Source: Flaviflexus ciconiae (lineage in GTDB: Bacteria > Actinomycetota > Actinomycetes > Actinomycetales > Actinomycetaceae). Taken from it: a stretch of DNA of 64,000 nt. This document shows positions 40,920 through 51,262 of the stretch, piece by piece; position 1 is the stretch's first letter, and the number at the start of each line of letters is the position of its first letter. Made by a program: the position numbers and the translations under genes. The notes beneath the pieces were generated by a model that saw only the letters and a program-made list of their open reading frames with translations, was not told the DNA's origin and searched no databases. The stretch is taken from contig NZ_CP034593.1 of the NCBI RefSeq assembly GCF_003971195.1, positions 1,984,001 through 2,048,000 on the forward strand, in the 5' to 3' direction.

Positions 40920-41055
40920 GACGTTTGATTCCCCCTCCCTCAATCATCGTTCGTCGCTTTGGCACACTGCACAGGTCTTATCTCAGCCATTTTGAGCACT
41001 GTTCTTGCCTGACCCCTGTTTCTCGCTACATATCTTCGATCTGTGCGCGTGGCAA

Positions 41056-44000
41056 TCAGATGAGTTCGGGCGGTTCCCAGGCGATCTGAAGCTGTTCGCG
41101 GGGCACTTCGCGGGAACGGAACTGGGCACGACCGGGGTTGGCGACCTGGGGCTTGAGCTTGCCGATGATCTGACCATCCTCGGGCGATCCGGGTAGGAGC
41201 ATGGCGGGGACGGCCAGGTCGTTCATGGTCTGCATGACCGGTTCGAACAGGGCACGCTGTGCACCACCGGAACGCCTTGTCAGGATGATGTGGAGGCCGA
41301 GGTCGTGTGCCTGTGCCATGAGCGGCTGGAAAGCCGCCACCGGGTTGCCTGAGGGAGTGTTCACGAGGTCGTAGTCATCGACCAGGATGAATACTTCCTT
41401 GCCTTCCCACCACGACCTGTCGCGTAGCTGCTGGGGCGTGACGTTCGGCCCCGGCATGCGGACCTTCAGGTAGTTGGCAAGCCCGCCCAGTTGCTCCATG
41501 GCCTGATCGGCGGTCGTGTAGTAGCCACCCACATATCCTTCGGGGAGTTCGCCAAGGAGGGACCTGCGGTAGTCCACGGCGAAGATCTGTGCGGTTTCGG
41601 GGTGTAGACGCGGGCAATCTCGGAGGCAATAAGGCGGAGTGTGGCGGTCTTGCCTGAGCCCTGACCACCGTAGAAGTAGAAGTGGTCGTTCTTCCAGAAG
41701 TCGATCCCAAACGGTTCGAGCCTGGATTCGTTGATACCGAGGAGAATACGACGGTCGTCCCTGTCGACCATGGCGCGCACGTCCTCGATGGTGATCTCGA
41801 GAGGGAGCTCGCGCAACTTCGGGCCGCGTTCGCCCTTCCACGCTTCGTTAACCTTGGAGATCAGGTCACGGACACCCACCGACACGGTGTCCGGCGATTC
41901 TTCACCATCGACCCGCGGCAGGGCACCAAGGAAGTGGTGCTTGCCCGGTTCCAGGCCGCGGCCGGGAAGGCGTTCGGGCACGTTCTTGGCGACCTTACGA
42001 TCGATCTCGGAGTCGAGTGGGTCGCCTAGCCTCAGCTCAAGCCTGGTACCGAACATGTCCTTCACCTGGGTGCGGAAGTTCATCCAGCGCAGTGCAGAGG
42101 CCACAACGTGAAGGCCGAAGTTCAGACCGCGCGGCATGAGGTTCTGGAGCTTCGATTCGACCTGGTCGAAGTCGGCTCGGAGGGTTGCCCAGTTGTCGAT
42201 GAAAAGGAAAATATCGCCATAGCCATCGTCCGCCTCGCCAGCTGCTCTCATGCGCCGGTATGTTTCCATCGAATCAATGCCATTGTCGGCAAAGAACTGT
42301 TCGCGATCGTCAATGATCGAAGCAATCTCTGCCACGATTCGGTTGACCCGGTCCGTGTCCTTACGCAGTGCAATGCCTGCCGTGTGGGCGAGGTCCCGGA
42401 AGGGCGCAAACGTACCGCCGCCAAAGTCCATGACGTAGAACTGCACTTCTGTCGGGGTGTGAGTGAGGGCAATGCCAGCCATGATGGTTCTCATGAGGGT
42501 GGACTTACCCGACTGGGGGCCGCCGACAATCGAGGCGTGGCCACCCGCGCCGGAGAGATCAACAAGAAGGGTGTCACGGCGCTGCTCGTAGGGCCGGTCG
42601 ACTTCACCAACCGGGATTGTGAACGCACCGGCGCCACGCCATGACTTCGACACGTAGCCCAGGTCCTTATCCGTACCCAGGTCACCCATGAGCCGGTCCA
42701 GGGACGCGGGCATGCTGAGCGGGTCGAGCCAAACCTTATGCGCGGCCGGGCCCTGACCTTCCATGCGGTCAACCGCAATGTCGAAGGTGGTGTAGTCCCC
42801 TCCCTGCTCATCGACAATCTCGTCCTCGGCAGGATCGAGAACGTCGACTTCTTCGGGTTCCGGCTCTTCGGACTGGGCGAGGAGAACCGGTGCGGCCGTG
42901 AAGTTGACGATCGCAACCTCCTTCTTCTCTTCGCGTTCCTCGTGCTCGATGACGGGGGCGGCGGAGACCCTGCGACGGGGCGGTGGGCCGGACACGTAGG
43001 AGGCACGGAAGCGCCTCATCGTGGTCTGGTCTTCCTTCAGGTACCCGACGCCGGGGATCGGGGGCAGCTCGTAAGCATCGGCCACGCCGAGGACGGTGCG
43101 GGACTCGGCAGCGGAGAAGGTCCGCAGGCCGATCCGGTAGGACAGGTGGGAGTCGAGGCCGCGGAGCCTGGACTCTTCGAGCCGCTGGGAGGACAGGAGA
43201 AGGTGAATGGAGAGGGAACGTCCGAGACGGCCGATCGCAACGAACATGTCAATGAAGTCCGGCTTCTCAGCAAGAAGTTCGGAGAACTCGTCGGCAACGA
43301 TGAGTAGTGCGGGAAGCGGCTCGAGGTCGGTTCGGCCATCCTTGCGGGCCTTCTCGTAGTCCTGGACGTTCTTGAAGTTGCCACCGGCACGTAGCATTTC
43401 CTGCCTGCGTGCCATTTCGCCTCGCAGAGCATCTTCCATGCGGTCAACGAGGGTGAGGTCATCGCCGAGGTTCGTGATGATTGCCGAAACGTGCGGCATC
43501 CCGCTCATCCCGGCGAAGGTGGCGCCGCCCTTAAAGTCGATCAGAACAAAGTTCAGGTCTTCCGAGGAGTGCGTCATGGCAAGAGCAAGAACGAGGGTAC
43601 GGAGTACCTCGGACTTACCGGAGCCGGTAGCGCCGATAATGAGGCCGTGTGGCCCCATGCCCTGCTGGGCCGATTCCTTGAAGTCCAGGTAGACGGTCTT
43701 GCCTTCGGGTGTCAGGCCAATCGGGACGCGCAACTTGTCCCTGTTGAGCCTGGGCCGCCACGTCTGGGTCACATCGAGGTCGCGCACATCGCCGATCCCG
43801 AGAAGATCAACGAGCTCTGCGGATGCCTCGGTCGTAGCATCCTGGTCCTCACCGGAGGAGTCTTCGCCCGGACCCGCCATCATCGGACTGGTCAACCTGC
43901 GAGCAACCGCTTCGGCTTCTTCAATGCTGATCGAATCGGCTTCACCCGCGATCGGTTCAAAACCAACCTGGAGGAGAGTAAGCCTGCCGTTGCGGAGCGT

Positions 44001-45061
44001 GAGACGGATCGTTGACGGATCGGTGAGAGCATCCCAGGACTCGGGGAGGTCAATAACGGTGACGCCAAGAACCCCGTCGGGGGTGATGATCGGATGGTCG
44101 ATCGGAATCCGCACACCATCGTTAACGATCACGAGGTGCGGCAGTTCCGTACCCCCTCATCCGGCGAAAACCGGGGACGGTCGGAGATTCCATCCGGAAG
44201 GAGGTCGACAAGGCTGTCAGCGGAGGTGTGAACCATTCGTGCGGGGCCCACAGCATCGCGGATTCGTTCGGACTGGACGTGAGGAAGCCACTTCACCCAG
44301 TCCCAGTCAGACATGTTCTCGTCCTTGGAAAGAACCGCGATCTTCAGGTGATCCTCGGACAGGAACGAGGCAAGGTGAACAACCATGGCGCGGGCCAAGC
44401 CGCGAACATCCTTTACGCGCCCGGTCAGCTGAACCGTTGAAACGGAAGCAAGGTTGACACCAAGGGGCAGGCTTTCCAGGGTCTCATATGAGGCCATGAA
44501 TCGAGCCCTCGCCGATTCTGCAACCGGATCAGTTTCGGCCAGCGAGCTTTCCTCTTCTACGGCCAGCTCGGTTGCAAATGGCTGATCGGCGGAACCGATC
44601 CGGCACAGGAGAAACTCATCGTCGGTGGTTTCGCGTTCTGCGATTCTTGACCCCTCGTCGAGGATAAGCGGCAGGTCGGCGGGGTGCGGGAGGAACCACT
44701 GCGTGAATTCCCGCTGCATGTCTTCCGCCTTGCGGGCATTCTTGCGCAGGGTCGCGATATACGTGAGGTATTCCCGCCGGGATCCCGTTACCGCGTCGCG
44801 GTGCTGGACCCGGTTTCGGTAAATGTTGAGACCGGCTACGCCCACCATGGCAACCATGAAGGCGCCCGACATGAGCAACATTTGAGGTGATCTGTTTGAT
44901 GACAGTGCCATCACCGCCATCATGCCCATGGAACCGAACATTGGGAGGATCATGGCGAGAGTGCCCGTGATTCCCTCTGAGCGAACAACGTTTGGCGGGG
45001 TCTTGACGGTGACCGTCTCCTGAGGCGGAGGGCTCGGGCGCTGTCGTTTGGTGCGGGCCAT
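41056..45061 (-). CDS. eccC: Type VII secretion FtsK/SpoIIIE ATPase EccC, with two apparent 1-base deletions
   Basis: Motor ATPase of the ESX/type VII system. Three open frames line up as one 1,335-residue EccC if one base is added near 44,152-44,156 (a run of five) and one near 41,600 (a run of four). Part one (from ATG 45061) has two membrane helices and the EccCa N-terminal region. Three FtsK-like domains follow, with Walker A GATGSGKSEVL (near 43,630), GGPQSGKSTLM (near 42,520) and GGQGSGKTATL (near 41,660). The first domain has the Walker B VADEFSELL. The C-terminal part (QIFAVDYRRSLLGEL to IAWEPPELI) belongs to domain three, which normally binds substrate signals. GAGAGGAAG precedes the start. 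The frames may be errors or real. Confidence 0.9.
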
Positions 45062-45191
45062 ATGCTTCCTCTCGTTGTCCATACCGGACACCGAAATGCT
45101 CGGTCATGTTCTGCAACGGTCAGGTTCTTACGTCATACTAGTGCTTGTCCAACGGCCGTGCGGTTCGAGAACGATGACGCAAGGAGAGGTG
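45062..45191. promoter_or_regulatory. Divergent promoter region between eccC and the eccD operon
   Basis: 130 bp between divergent starts. CATACT at 45134-45139 is a possible plus-strand -10. AAGGAGAGGTG before ATG 45192 is the ribosome-binding site of the first eccD. No clear operator was seen. Confidence 0.4.
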
Positions 45192-46570
45192 ATGGCTACA
45201 GCAGACGTCATAGTCCCTGAAACCTCCCTCGTCACTCTCATCGTCGACCGGGGAGGGAAGCGCGAAGATCTTGCTTTCCCCGCGGGAATCACCCTCAAAG
45301 AGGCTCTAACCGCCGTCGGTATTGGGCAGCTCAGCCCAGCGACGATCGATGGTCGAATTATGAGACCGGAGGCTGTTCTCGGCCGAGACATTGTTTCCGG
45401 AACCCTCGTTCTTCTGAGAGACAAGGGCTGGGAAACCGGTTCCGAGATCACCAGGATTGATCATTCCGCGGAAGTGCGGGCAACCACCCTGTCGATCACC
45501 ATCTCGACCCTCGCCATCCTCCTCGGCCTCCTCGCGGGGCGGTAGGGCTGACCATCAAGGGGGCTGGAGAATCGGCCGCCCACCTCGTTCCCGGGCCCTG
45601 GGTCTACTTCGCTCTCATTGGCGTCCTCGTGCTCTTTGCGCTCCTGCTGGCGTGCCGGGATCCGTACGGTAAACCCCTCCTTGAAGTCGGCGGCCCGGTG
45701 GCCCTGATCTTTGGAGCATCTTCCCTTCTTTCTTTTGCTAATCCCGGTGATCACACGCACCAGGTTCTGATTGCCACCATGCTGGGCACGAGCATGGTGT
45801 CCCTCGTGCGCTGGGTGTACTGCGGCCGATATCGGCCGGACACCGGCAATGTGTGCATCGACGCCGCTCTCCTCACTCTCGCGGTCGCGCTCCTCGATAT
45901 TGGCGTCATGTCAGCGGGGCTCCCCATCGAGTTCACGGCGGCCGTTGTTTTTGGGCTCTGTCCCCCGCTGCTTGCGGCCATGTCCGGCTTCTCCATCCGC
46001 GTCTCCTCCGATGTTCTTCTCGACTCCGAGTCCGTCATCCGCGAGGCGCCCGCGGTGCGTAGCGCCTCGGTTGATGAAGAAGCAGCACGGCCCGATGTCG
46101 GGAAACTCATGGCAATCTCCTCGGCCCGCAACTCCTTCTGGGTGACGGCCACGTGCCTCGGTCTTGTCGTCACCACGCCTGCCATGGCAAACCTCCTCGC
46201 TGTTGAGGGGTGGCGGGGAACCGTCGCGTTCCTGGCTTTCCTTGCCGCTGTTGCCGCCTGTCTCCTCGTTCCTCGTAGCTCCTCAAGCCGGCTTGTCCGG
46301 ATCCTCCCCCGGGTCTCCGCCGCAACCATTCTCGCTATCGTCATCTGGTCGGGAACGCTCCCCTTCACTCCTCTCAAGCTCGCCATTGGTCTTGCCCTGA
46401 TCGGCCTGCTGTTCCTCGGTGCCAGTCTCCTTGTGCGGCAGGGACGCCCCTTCTATGGCTTCTCCCGAATCGGCGATATTCTGCAGACGCTTTCCGTCTC
46501 TACGTCCCTGCCGTTAACCCTTGCAGCTATCGGTGTCATTTCCCTTGTCCGAACCGGAGGTTTGGGCTGA
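45192..46570 (+). CDS. eccD: Type VII secretion membrane protein EccD, first copy, with one apparent 1-base deletion
   Basis: Two adjacent frames (117 residues to TAG 45543-45545, then about 340 residues to TGA 46570) together have the exact EccD layout. The parts are an N-terminal ubiquitin-like domain (SLVTLIVDRGGKREDLAF, then GRDIVSGTLVLLRDKG), a first membrane helix (TLSITISTLAILLGLLAG) and ten more helices, eleven in all. The second frame has no ATG or GTG near its beginning; adding one G to the GGGG before 45540 joins the parts (LLAGAVGLTIKG) into 459 residues. EccD forms most of the type VII membrane channel. This copy lacks the Gln/Pro-rich extension of the next gene. Confidence 0.8.
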
Positions 46571-46591
46571 TGTCTCCCACGAGGTTGGATC

Positions 46592-48421
46592 ATGAATCAA
46601 TCAGGTGACCGCAACTCCCGACGCCAACAGCGCAGGGAGCAAAGGGCCCGCCAGGAGCGTCAGCAGCAGGGTCAGTTCCCGCCCCAGCACGGCCAGCCCC
46701 CGCAAGGCCCGGGCCGCGGGCAGGCACCGAACCAGGGCCGAGCACCCCAGCAGGGGCAGTTCCAGGGCCAAGCACCGGGCCAGGGTCCGCATGGGCCGGG
46801 CTACGGCAATCAGCCCTATCAGCAGGGACCCGGGCCTCAGCAGGGCGGCCCTCAGCGGGCACCTCAGCAAGGCGGGCCTTCTCAGGGTGGTCCGCAGCAG
46901 GGCCAGCCGACGGGTGGGCCCGAGAGCGGCTACCAGGTCCGTCATCACGGAGCTTCGGCAACAACGGCTTTCAGTCGTCCACCCCAGCAGTACGCGGCTC
47001 CGCCGGCACAGGGTGGGCCCGCGTCCCGCAGCGCGCCCGAGACCGCGCTGAGCGCCCCCGATGTTGCCCATAGCGCACCGGAGGCGTCAAACGCTCCCAC
47101 GGTTATTGGCACCCGTGTTGCATCAACCATCGGGGACGATCCGCAGGCATTCCTCCGGGTGACCGTCATTCACGAGGACCGCAAGGGCGATCTGCTGCTT
47201 CCTGGCAATATTCCACTTGCGGAAATCCTGCCGTCACTCGTTCGTAAGTTCACGTCTCTCACGCCACGGGGAGCCACCCGCGGTTTCATTCTTCTTGGTG
47301 TTGATGGCAAGCCGCTAAAGCCGGGAATGTCGCTCTTTGACCAGGAAGTGAAAGACGGAACGGTCCTCTCCCTGGCATCGCGCGTCACCGAGAGAGACAA
47401 GAAGTACGACGACATTGTTGAGGCCGTGGCCGATGCTGCGGAGTCCCTCAACAAGCCGTGGACTCCGGCCAACACGGCCACCACGGCTGTCGCCGCCACC
47501 GTTGTTCTTGTTCTCGCCGCACTCTTCCTGCTGATCAGCCTGCGCCCCGAGGTTGGCACAACCGTGCCAATCATGACCGGGGTGCTCTCTGTTCTCCTGC
47601 TTGGCCTGTCGTGGGTTCTGCAACGCATGGGGAGGTCCTGGCACGCGGTAACGATCGCCATCCTGTCCTCCGTCGCCGCGGGTGCCACCGGACTAACCGT
47701 GAGTCTCGATCCACTCACCGAGCTACCGTCGGTGTTTGGCGGTCTTGCCATGGTCCTCATGGCGGGGTTGGCCCTGCCGCTTCTGAAACAGTGGCGGGAG
47801 ATCCTGGCGATCCCCATGATTGTGGGCGCCACGATCGCTATCATCGGCGGGCTCTATATTGCCTTCGACGTCGCGATCCCCAATGTTGCGGTCACCATCG
47901 CCGGTCTCATCGGCGTTGCAATCCTTGCCGTTCCACAGCTGTCGCTGCGGATCTCGGGACTGGACCGCGAGCGCGAGAAGGTTGATGGGAAGGAAGCAAA
48001 GAAGCTCTACACGCGCGGGCACCGGCTCATGCTGGCCTTCTGGGTGTCCGTATCGATTCTTCTTCTCATCGTGGTTCTCCCGGCAGTTCAGACCGGCCCG
48101 TACGGCATCGCCGTCATCGGTCTCGACATTCTCCTACTCGTCATGGCCTCAAGAAGGTCCTACGCGAAGGTTGATGTTGGAATCCAGTACAGCGGGGCGC
48201 TCCTCGCCTTCGTTGGTGCTTCCGCGGCGGTGATGGCGACCTATCCGGATAGGTGGCCGTGGGTTGTCGTTGCCCTGCTCCTCGTCATGGTTGCTACCAC
48301 TGCCTTTGGTCTCGTTCTGGGTCGCACCTGGACGTGGACGCGGCGGGTTGCCGACATTGTCGAGCTACTCGCGATTATCCTCATCATTCCCGCAACCGTT
48401 CTCGCTTTGAAGCTCTGGTAG
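46592..48421 (+). CDS. eccD: Type VII secretion membrane protein EccD, second copy, with Gln/Pro/Gly-rich extension
   Basis: 609 residues. Residues 1-170 are a low-complexity, Gln/Gly/Pro-rich and basic extension (many QQG and GQ units), residues 185-270 the ubiquitin-like domain (AFLRVTVIHEDRKGDLLL, GATRGFILLGVDG), and residues 290-609 eleven membrane helices. This is the complete EccD architecture with an unusual cytoplasmic tail. It begins 21 bp after the first eccD and is followed three bases later by eccB, so the genes are cotranscribed. Since each ESX protomer holds two EccD chains, two different copies could form a heterodimer. Confidence 0.85.
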   Translation: MNQSGDRNSRRQQRREQRARQERQQQGQFPPQHGQPPQGPGRGQAPNQGRAPQQGQFQGQAPGQGPHGPGYGNQPYQQGPGPQQGGPQRAPQQGGPSQGGPQQGQPTGGPESGYQVRHHGASATTAFSRPPQQYAAPPAQGGPASRSAPETALSAPDVAHSAPEASNAPTVIGTRVASTIGDDPQAFLRVTVIHEDRKGDLLLPGNIPLAEILPSLVRKFTSLTPRGATRGFILLGVDGKPLKPGMSLFDQEVKDGTVLSLASRVTERDKKYDDIVEAVADAAESLNKPWTPANTATTAVAATVVLVLAALFLLISLRPEVGTTVPIMTGVLSVLLLGLSWVLQRMGRSWHAVTIAILSSVAAGATGLTVSLDPLTELPSVFGGLAMVLMAGLALPLLKQWREILAIPMIVGATIAIIGGLYIAFDVAIPNVAVTIAGLIGVAILAVPQLSLRISGLDREREKVDGKEAKKLYTRGHRLMLAFWVSVSILLLIVVLPAVQTGPYGIAVIGLDILLLVMASRRSYAKVDVGIQYSGALLAFVGASAAVMATYPDRWPWVVVALLLVMVATTAFGLVLGRTWTWTRRVADIVELLAIILIIPATVLALKLW

Positions 48422-48424
48422 GCC

Positions 48425-49777
48425 ATGGCATCGACGAAAGACATTCTTAACGCCCAACGCTTCAACCGGGCGCGGCTAATGACGGCCTTCCAGTCGGGCA
48501 TGCCAGAGGGCAGGGAGCTCACACCAACCCGCCCCTGGGGCGGGTTGATCGGCGGCATTATCCTCACGATCCTGCTCTTTGGTGTGGCCTGGGTGTCGAC
48601 CCTGTTCGCACCGTCCCTGCCCGCCAACTGGGAACACGGCTCCCTCATCACCGACGAGAACACGGGTGCCCGGTACGTATCGATCGAAGGTACCCTGCAT
48701 CCGGTCAATAACGCCTCGTCGGCACATCTCATGTTCCCGGGAAATCTCAAGATCGTATCCGCCGGCTCCGAAGCGCTGACCGAAGCAAGCATCGGGCCCG
48801 AGGTTGGGATTGCGGGGGCACCCGATCAGTTACCGACTCCAGAGTCGGTTGCCGACCCGACGCTCTTGACCTGTACGGCAACGGGCGGCGGCCCGTGGAC
48901 GGGCGTGAATACTGGCGCCTGGGAGGAGCCCGAGGATCGTGCCGTCCACGTCATCGTCGACGGTCAGAGCTACCTGGTGGCGGGCGGCTACCGGTACCCG
49001 ATTGGCGATGATGTTCATTCGCCCGAGCAGATCCTTACGGCTCTTGGCCAGCAGGTTGAGGCTCCCATGCAGGCGAATGCGACGTGGCTGAATGTGTTCC
49101 CGCAGGGTGAACCGCTCGTGTCGCTCACGATTCCCGGTCTCGGGGAACCCGCCGGCAGCATGACCGGCGTTGGTGACGACGTGGCGGTGGGAACTCTTCT
49201 CGAGGTTTCGGATACTGCGAATGAGGGAACGATCTATGTCGTTCACCAGGGTGGTCAGATCGAACGCATGACTCCCGTCATGATCCAGCTTTATGCCATC
49301 GGTGACGGCGCGATCTACTCCGATCCCCTACCGATCACGTCCCAGGAGCTATCGCAGCTTGAACTCATTGACGGCAGCACCCGAGGAACGTGGCCCGAGG
49401 AGATCCGAGGCATGCTCGAAGAGGGCGAAACCCCCTGCGCATACCTTGATACCGAGTCGGCTCAGGGCCAGGTCCGCTTCGTAGTCGGCAACGATATCCC
49501 GTCCACATCGGCGATGATGGTTGACGTTGCTCCCCAGTCGGGTGCAATCATCCGGACCCGCGCCGATTCTTCTCTCGGCTACACCCACCTCATTGACGAG
49601 TCCGGCACCATGTTCACTGTCAACCCTGCCGCCGACACTCTGGCCGCGCTGGGACTCAGTGAAGCTGACGACCTGACTGTGGGCCCCGAGTGGCGGGACC
49701 TGTTCTATGCTGGACCAAGCCTGTCTACGACGCAGGCGTGGGCGACCGTCCCCGAGGAATCGCGGGGCGAACAGTGA
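48425..49777 (+). CDS. eccB: Type VII secretion membrane protein EccB
   Basis: 450 residues: a short cytoplasmic N-terminus (STKDILNAQRFNRARLMTAF), one membrane helix near 40-60 (GGLIGGIILTILLFGVAW) and a large extracytoplasmic domain built of EccB repeats. The sequence ARYVSIEGTLHPVNNASSA near residue 80 corresponds to the conserved EccB block. EccB links the membrane complex to the cell-wall side and binds the mycosin, whose gene overlaps its stop by four bases. Confidence 0.9.
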   Translation: MASTKDILNAQRFNRARLMTAFQSGMPEGRELTPTRPWGGLIGGIILTILLFGVAWVSTLFAPSLPANWEHGSLITDENTGARYVSIEGTLHPVNNASSAHLMFPGNLKIVSAGSEALTEASIGPEVGIAGAPDQLPTPESVADPTLLTCTATGGGPWTGVNTGAWEEPEDRAVHVIVDGQSYLVAGGYRYPIGDDVHSPEQILTALGQQVEAPMQANATWLNVFPQGEPLVSLTIPGLGEPAGSMTGVGDDVAVGTLLEVSDTANEGTIYVVHQGGQIERMTPVMIQLYAIGDGAIYSDPLPITSQELSQLELIDGSTRGTWPEEIRGMLEEGETPCAYLDTESAQGQVRFVVGNDIPSTSAMMVDVAPQSGAIIRTRADSSLGYTHLIDESGTMFTVNPAADTLAALGLSEADDLTVGPEWRDLFYAGPSLSTTQAWATVPEESRGEQ

Positions 49778-51066
49778 GTTTCCGTGCCGGTCGCAGGGGA
49801 GCCGCCGCGGCGGCTCTCCTTGCCGTGTCGTTGTCGTGGCCAGTTTCTGCCGTGGCAACAACCGAGGATGAGACTCCGGCTGCGCCAGAGCGATGGACGT
49901 CATTCAACGATATTGCGTGTCCCCCACAAAGCCCGGACGATGAGGAGCCGCCGGAGGGCCGGCTATCCTCCTATGTTCTTGGCCTGCCTTCTGCCCACGA
50001 ACTATCGACCGGTGAGGGCGTTCGGATTGGGCTTCTCGACTCCGGCATCAACACCTCCCACGTGACGCTCGAGAACGCAAATATCGACGAGGGCGTGGAC
50101 CTAACGGATTCCGACGATGCGACGGATGATGAATTCGGTTCGGGAACTACGTATGCCTCCTTCCTGGTAGGAAGTAGCGACGGCCAGTACCCGGTGCGCG
50201 GCGTCGCCCCCGAAGCGACATTGGTGCCGATCAAGATCATTGATCAAGTCCCAGAGAACATGTCCCAGCAGTATGTGGCGGACATGGCAGACAGACTCAC
50301 CGAAGGGATCAACTGGGCGGTCGACAACGACATCGATATTGCCGTCACCGCACTTGCCCTTCCCACGGGCTCCCCCGAACTTGAAGAAGCAGTAAGGGAA
50401 GCAGAGGAGGCAGGTGTTCTCATCATTGCACCCGGTGGTGAACTAACAAGAAACGAAGATGAAGACGAGGCTTCACTGAGGTTCCCGGCGGCCTACGAGT
50501 CGGTCCTGTCCGTCACGGCCGTTACCTCGGCCGGTGGCTCCGTGCAGGGCATGCTTGGTGCCGACACGATCGACATTGCAGCCCCCGGACAGAACATCCC
50601 CGGCGCGAGCAACGCCTCCTCCTCGGCAACCTGCGTGGTTGGTAAGGCCTACCCGTCCTCCCTCAACGCTTCGATCAACGCTGCAGGCGTAGCCGCCCTC
50701 GTGATCTCGGCACATCCCGATGAAACACCCGCACAGATCGCCCACAGGCTGGAGACAACGGCAATTCGGCCGGGAGCCGACCGCAGGACTTCTTCCACGT
50801 CTTGGGGCATCATCAACCCCTCGGGTGCCATTGCCTTTATTGACGATGGCACGGCCCACGGCCCCGTCTCCCCCGCGCACGGCGAACAGCCCGAACCGGA
50901 GTTCATTGGCCGTGAGCCCATTGCCGTGGAACCCGATCCGCAACGCATGACGAAACCAATGACGTGGATTGGTCTAGCCGGTGGCGGAGCCCTTGCCCTC
51001 GCCCTGCTCCTCGGAGCGGCCGGGCTGTGGCGCGGGAGGAACGACTCCTCCGACAACGAAAAGTAG
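49774..51066 (+). CDS. mycP: Mycosin-like subtilase of the type VII system, predicted catalytically inactive
   Basis: 430 residues: signal peptide (RRGAAAAALLAVSLSWPVSA), subtilisin-fold domain, then a Pro/Glu linker and a C-terminal membrane helix (WIGLAGGGALALALLLGAA) with a short basic tail, the mycosin layout. The catalytic Asp is present (Asp89 in IGLLDSGIN). The GHGT motif reads GSGT, so the His is Ser123. The GTSxAAP motif that holds the Ser is replaced by SSLNASINAAG, with Leu297 at the expected position. It is thus expected to have no protease activity, while keeping the structural role of MycP in holding the EccBCD complex. Start GTG 49774 overlaps the eccB stop. Confidence 0.87.
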   Translation: MSFRAGRRGAAAAALLAVSLSWPVSAVATTEDETPAAPERWTSFNDIACPPQSPDDEEPPEGRLSSYVLGLPSAHELSTGEGVRIGLLDSGINTSHVTLENANIDEGVDLTDSDDATDDEFGSGTTYASFLVGSSDGQYPVRGVAPEATLVPIKIIDQVPENMSQQYVADMADRLTEGINWAVDNDIDIAVTALALPTGSPELEEAVREAEEAGVLIIAPGGELTRNEDEDEASLRFPAAYESVLSVTAVTSAGGSVQGMLGADTIDIAAPGQNIPGASNASSSATCVVGKAYPSSLNASINAAGVAALVISAHPDETPAQIAHRLETTAIRPGADRRTSSTSWGIINPSGAIAFIDDGTAHGPVSPAHGEQPEPEFIGREPIAVEPDPQRMTKPMTWIGLAGGGALALALLLGAAGLWRGRNDSSDNEK

Positions 51067-51262
51067 TGCCTCATAGCGGTGAGGTAGCCCTTCTTCATCG
51101 ACAATCGTTACTCTGCAGAACGCTACGAAACGGCTCTCGGAAGGCCCGTACTCGATTTGTGCCGGTGGGGGCTGGGAGCGATCCAAACGCTCCCACCGTA
51201 TCGCTCCAGAAAAACTCCCTGCAGAGTAGTGTTTTGGGTAACACCTCTCGGAAGGAAGTCCC

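Noticed and set aside
45548..46570. Separate multi-helix membrane protein downstream of a small ubiquitin-like protein
   Set aside because: No start codon or ribosome-binding site near its beginning; domain order and eleven-helix count show it is the rest of one EccD with a missing base.
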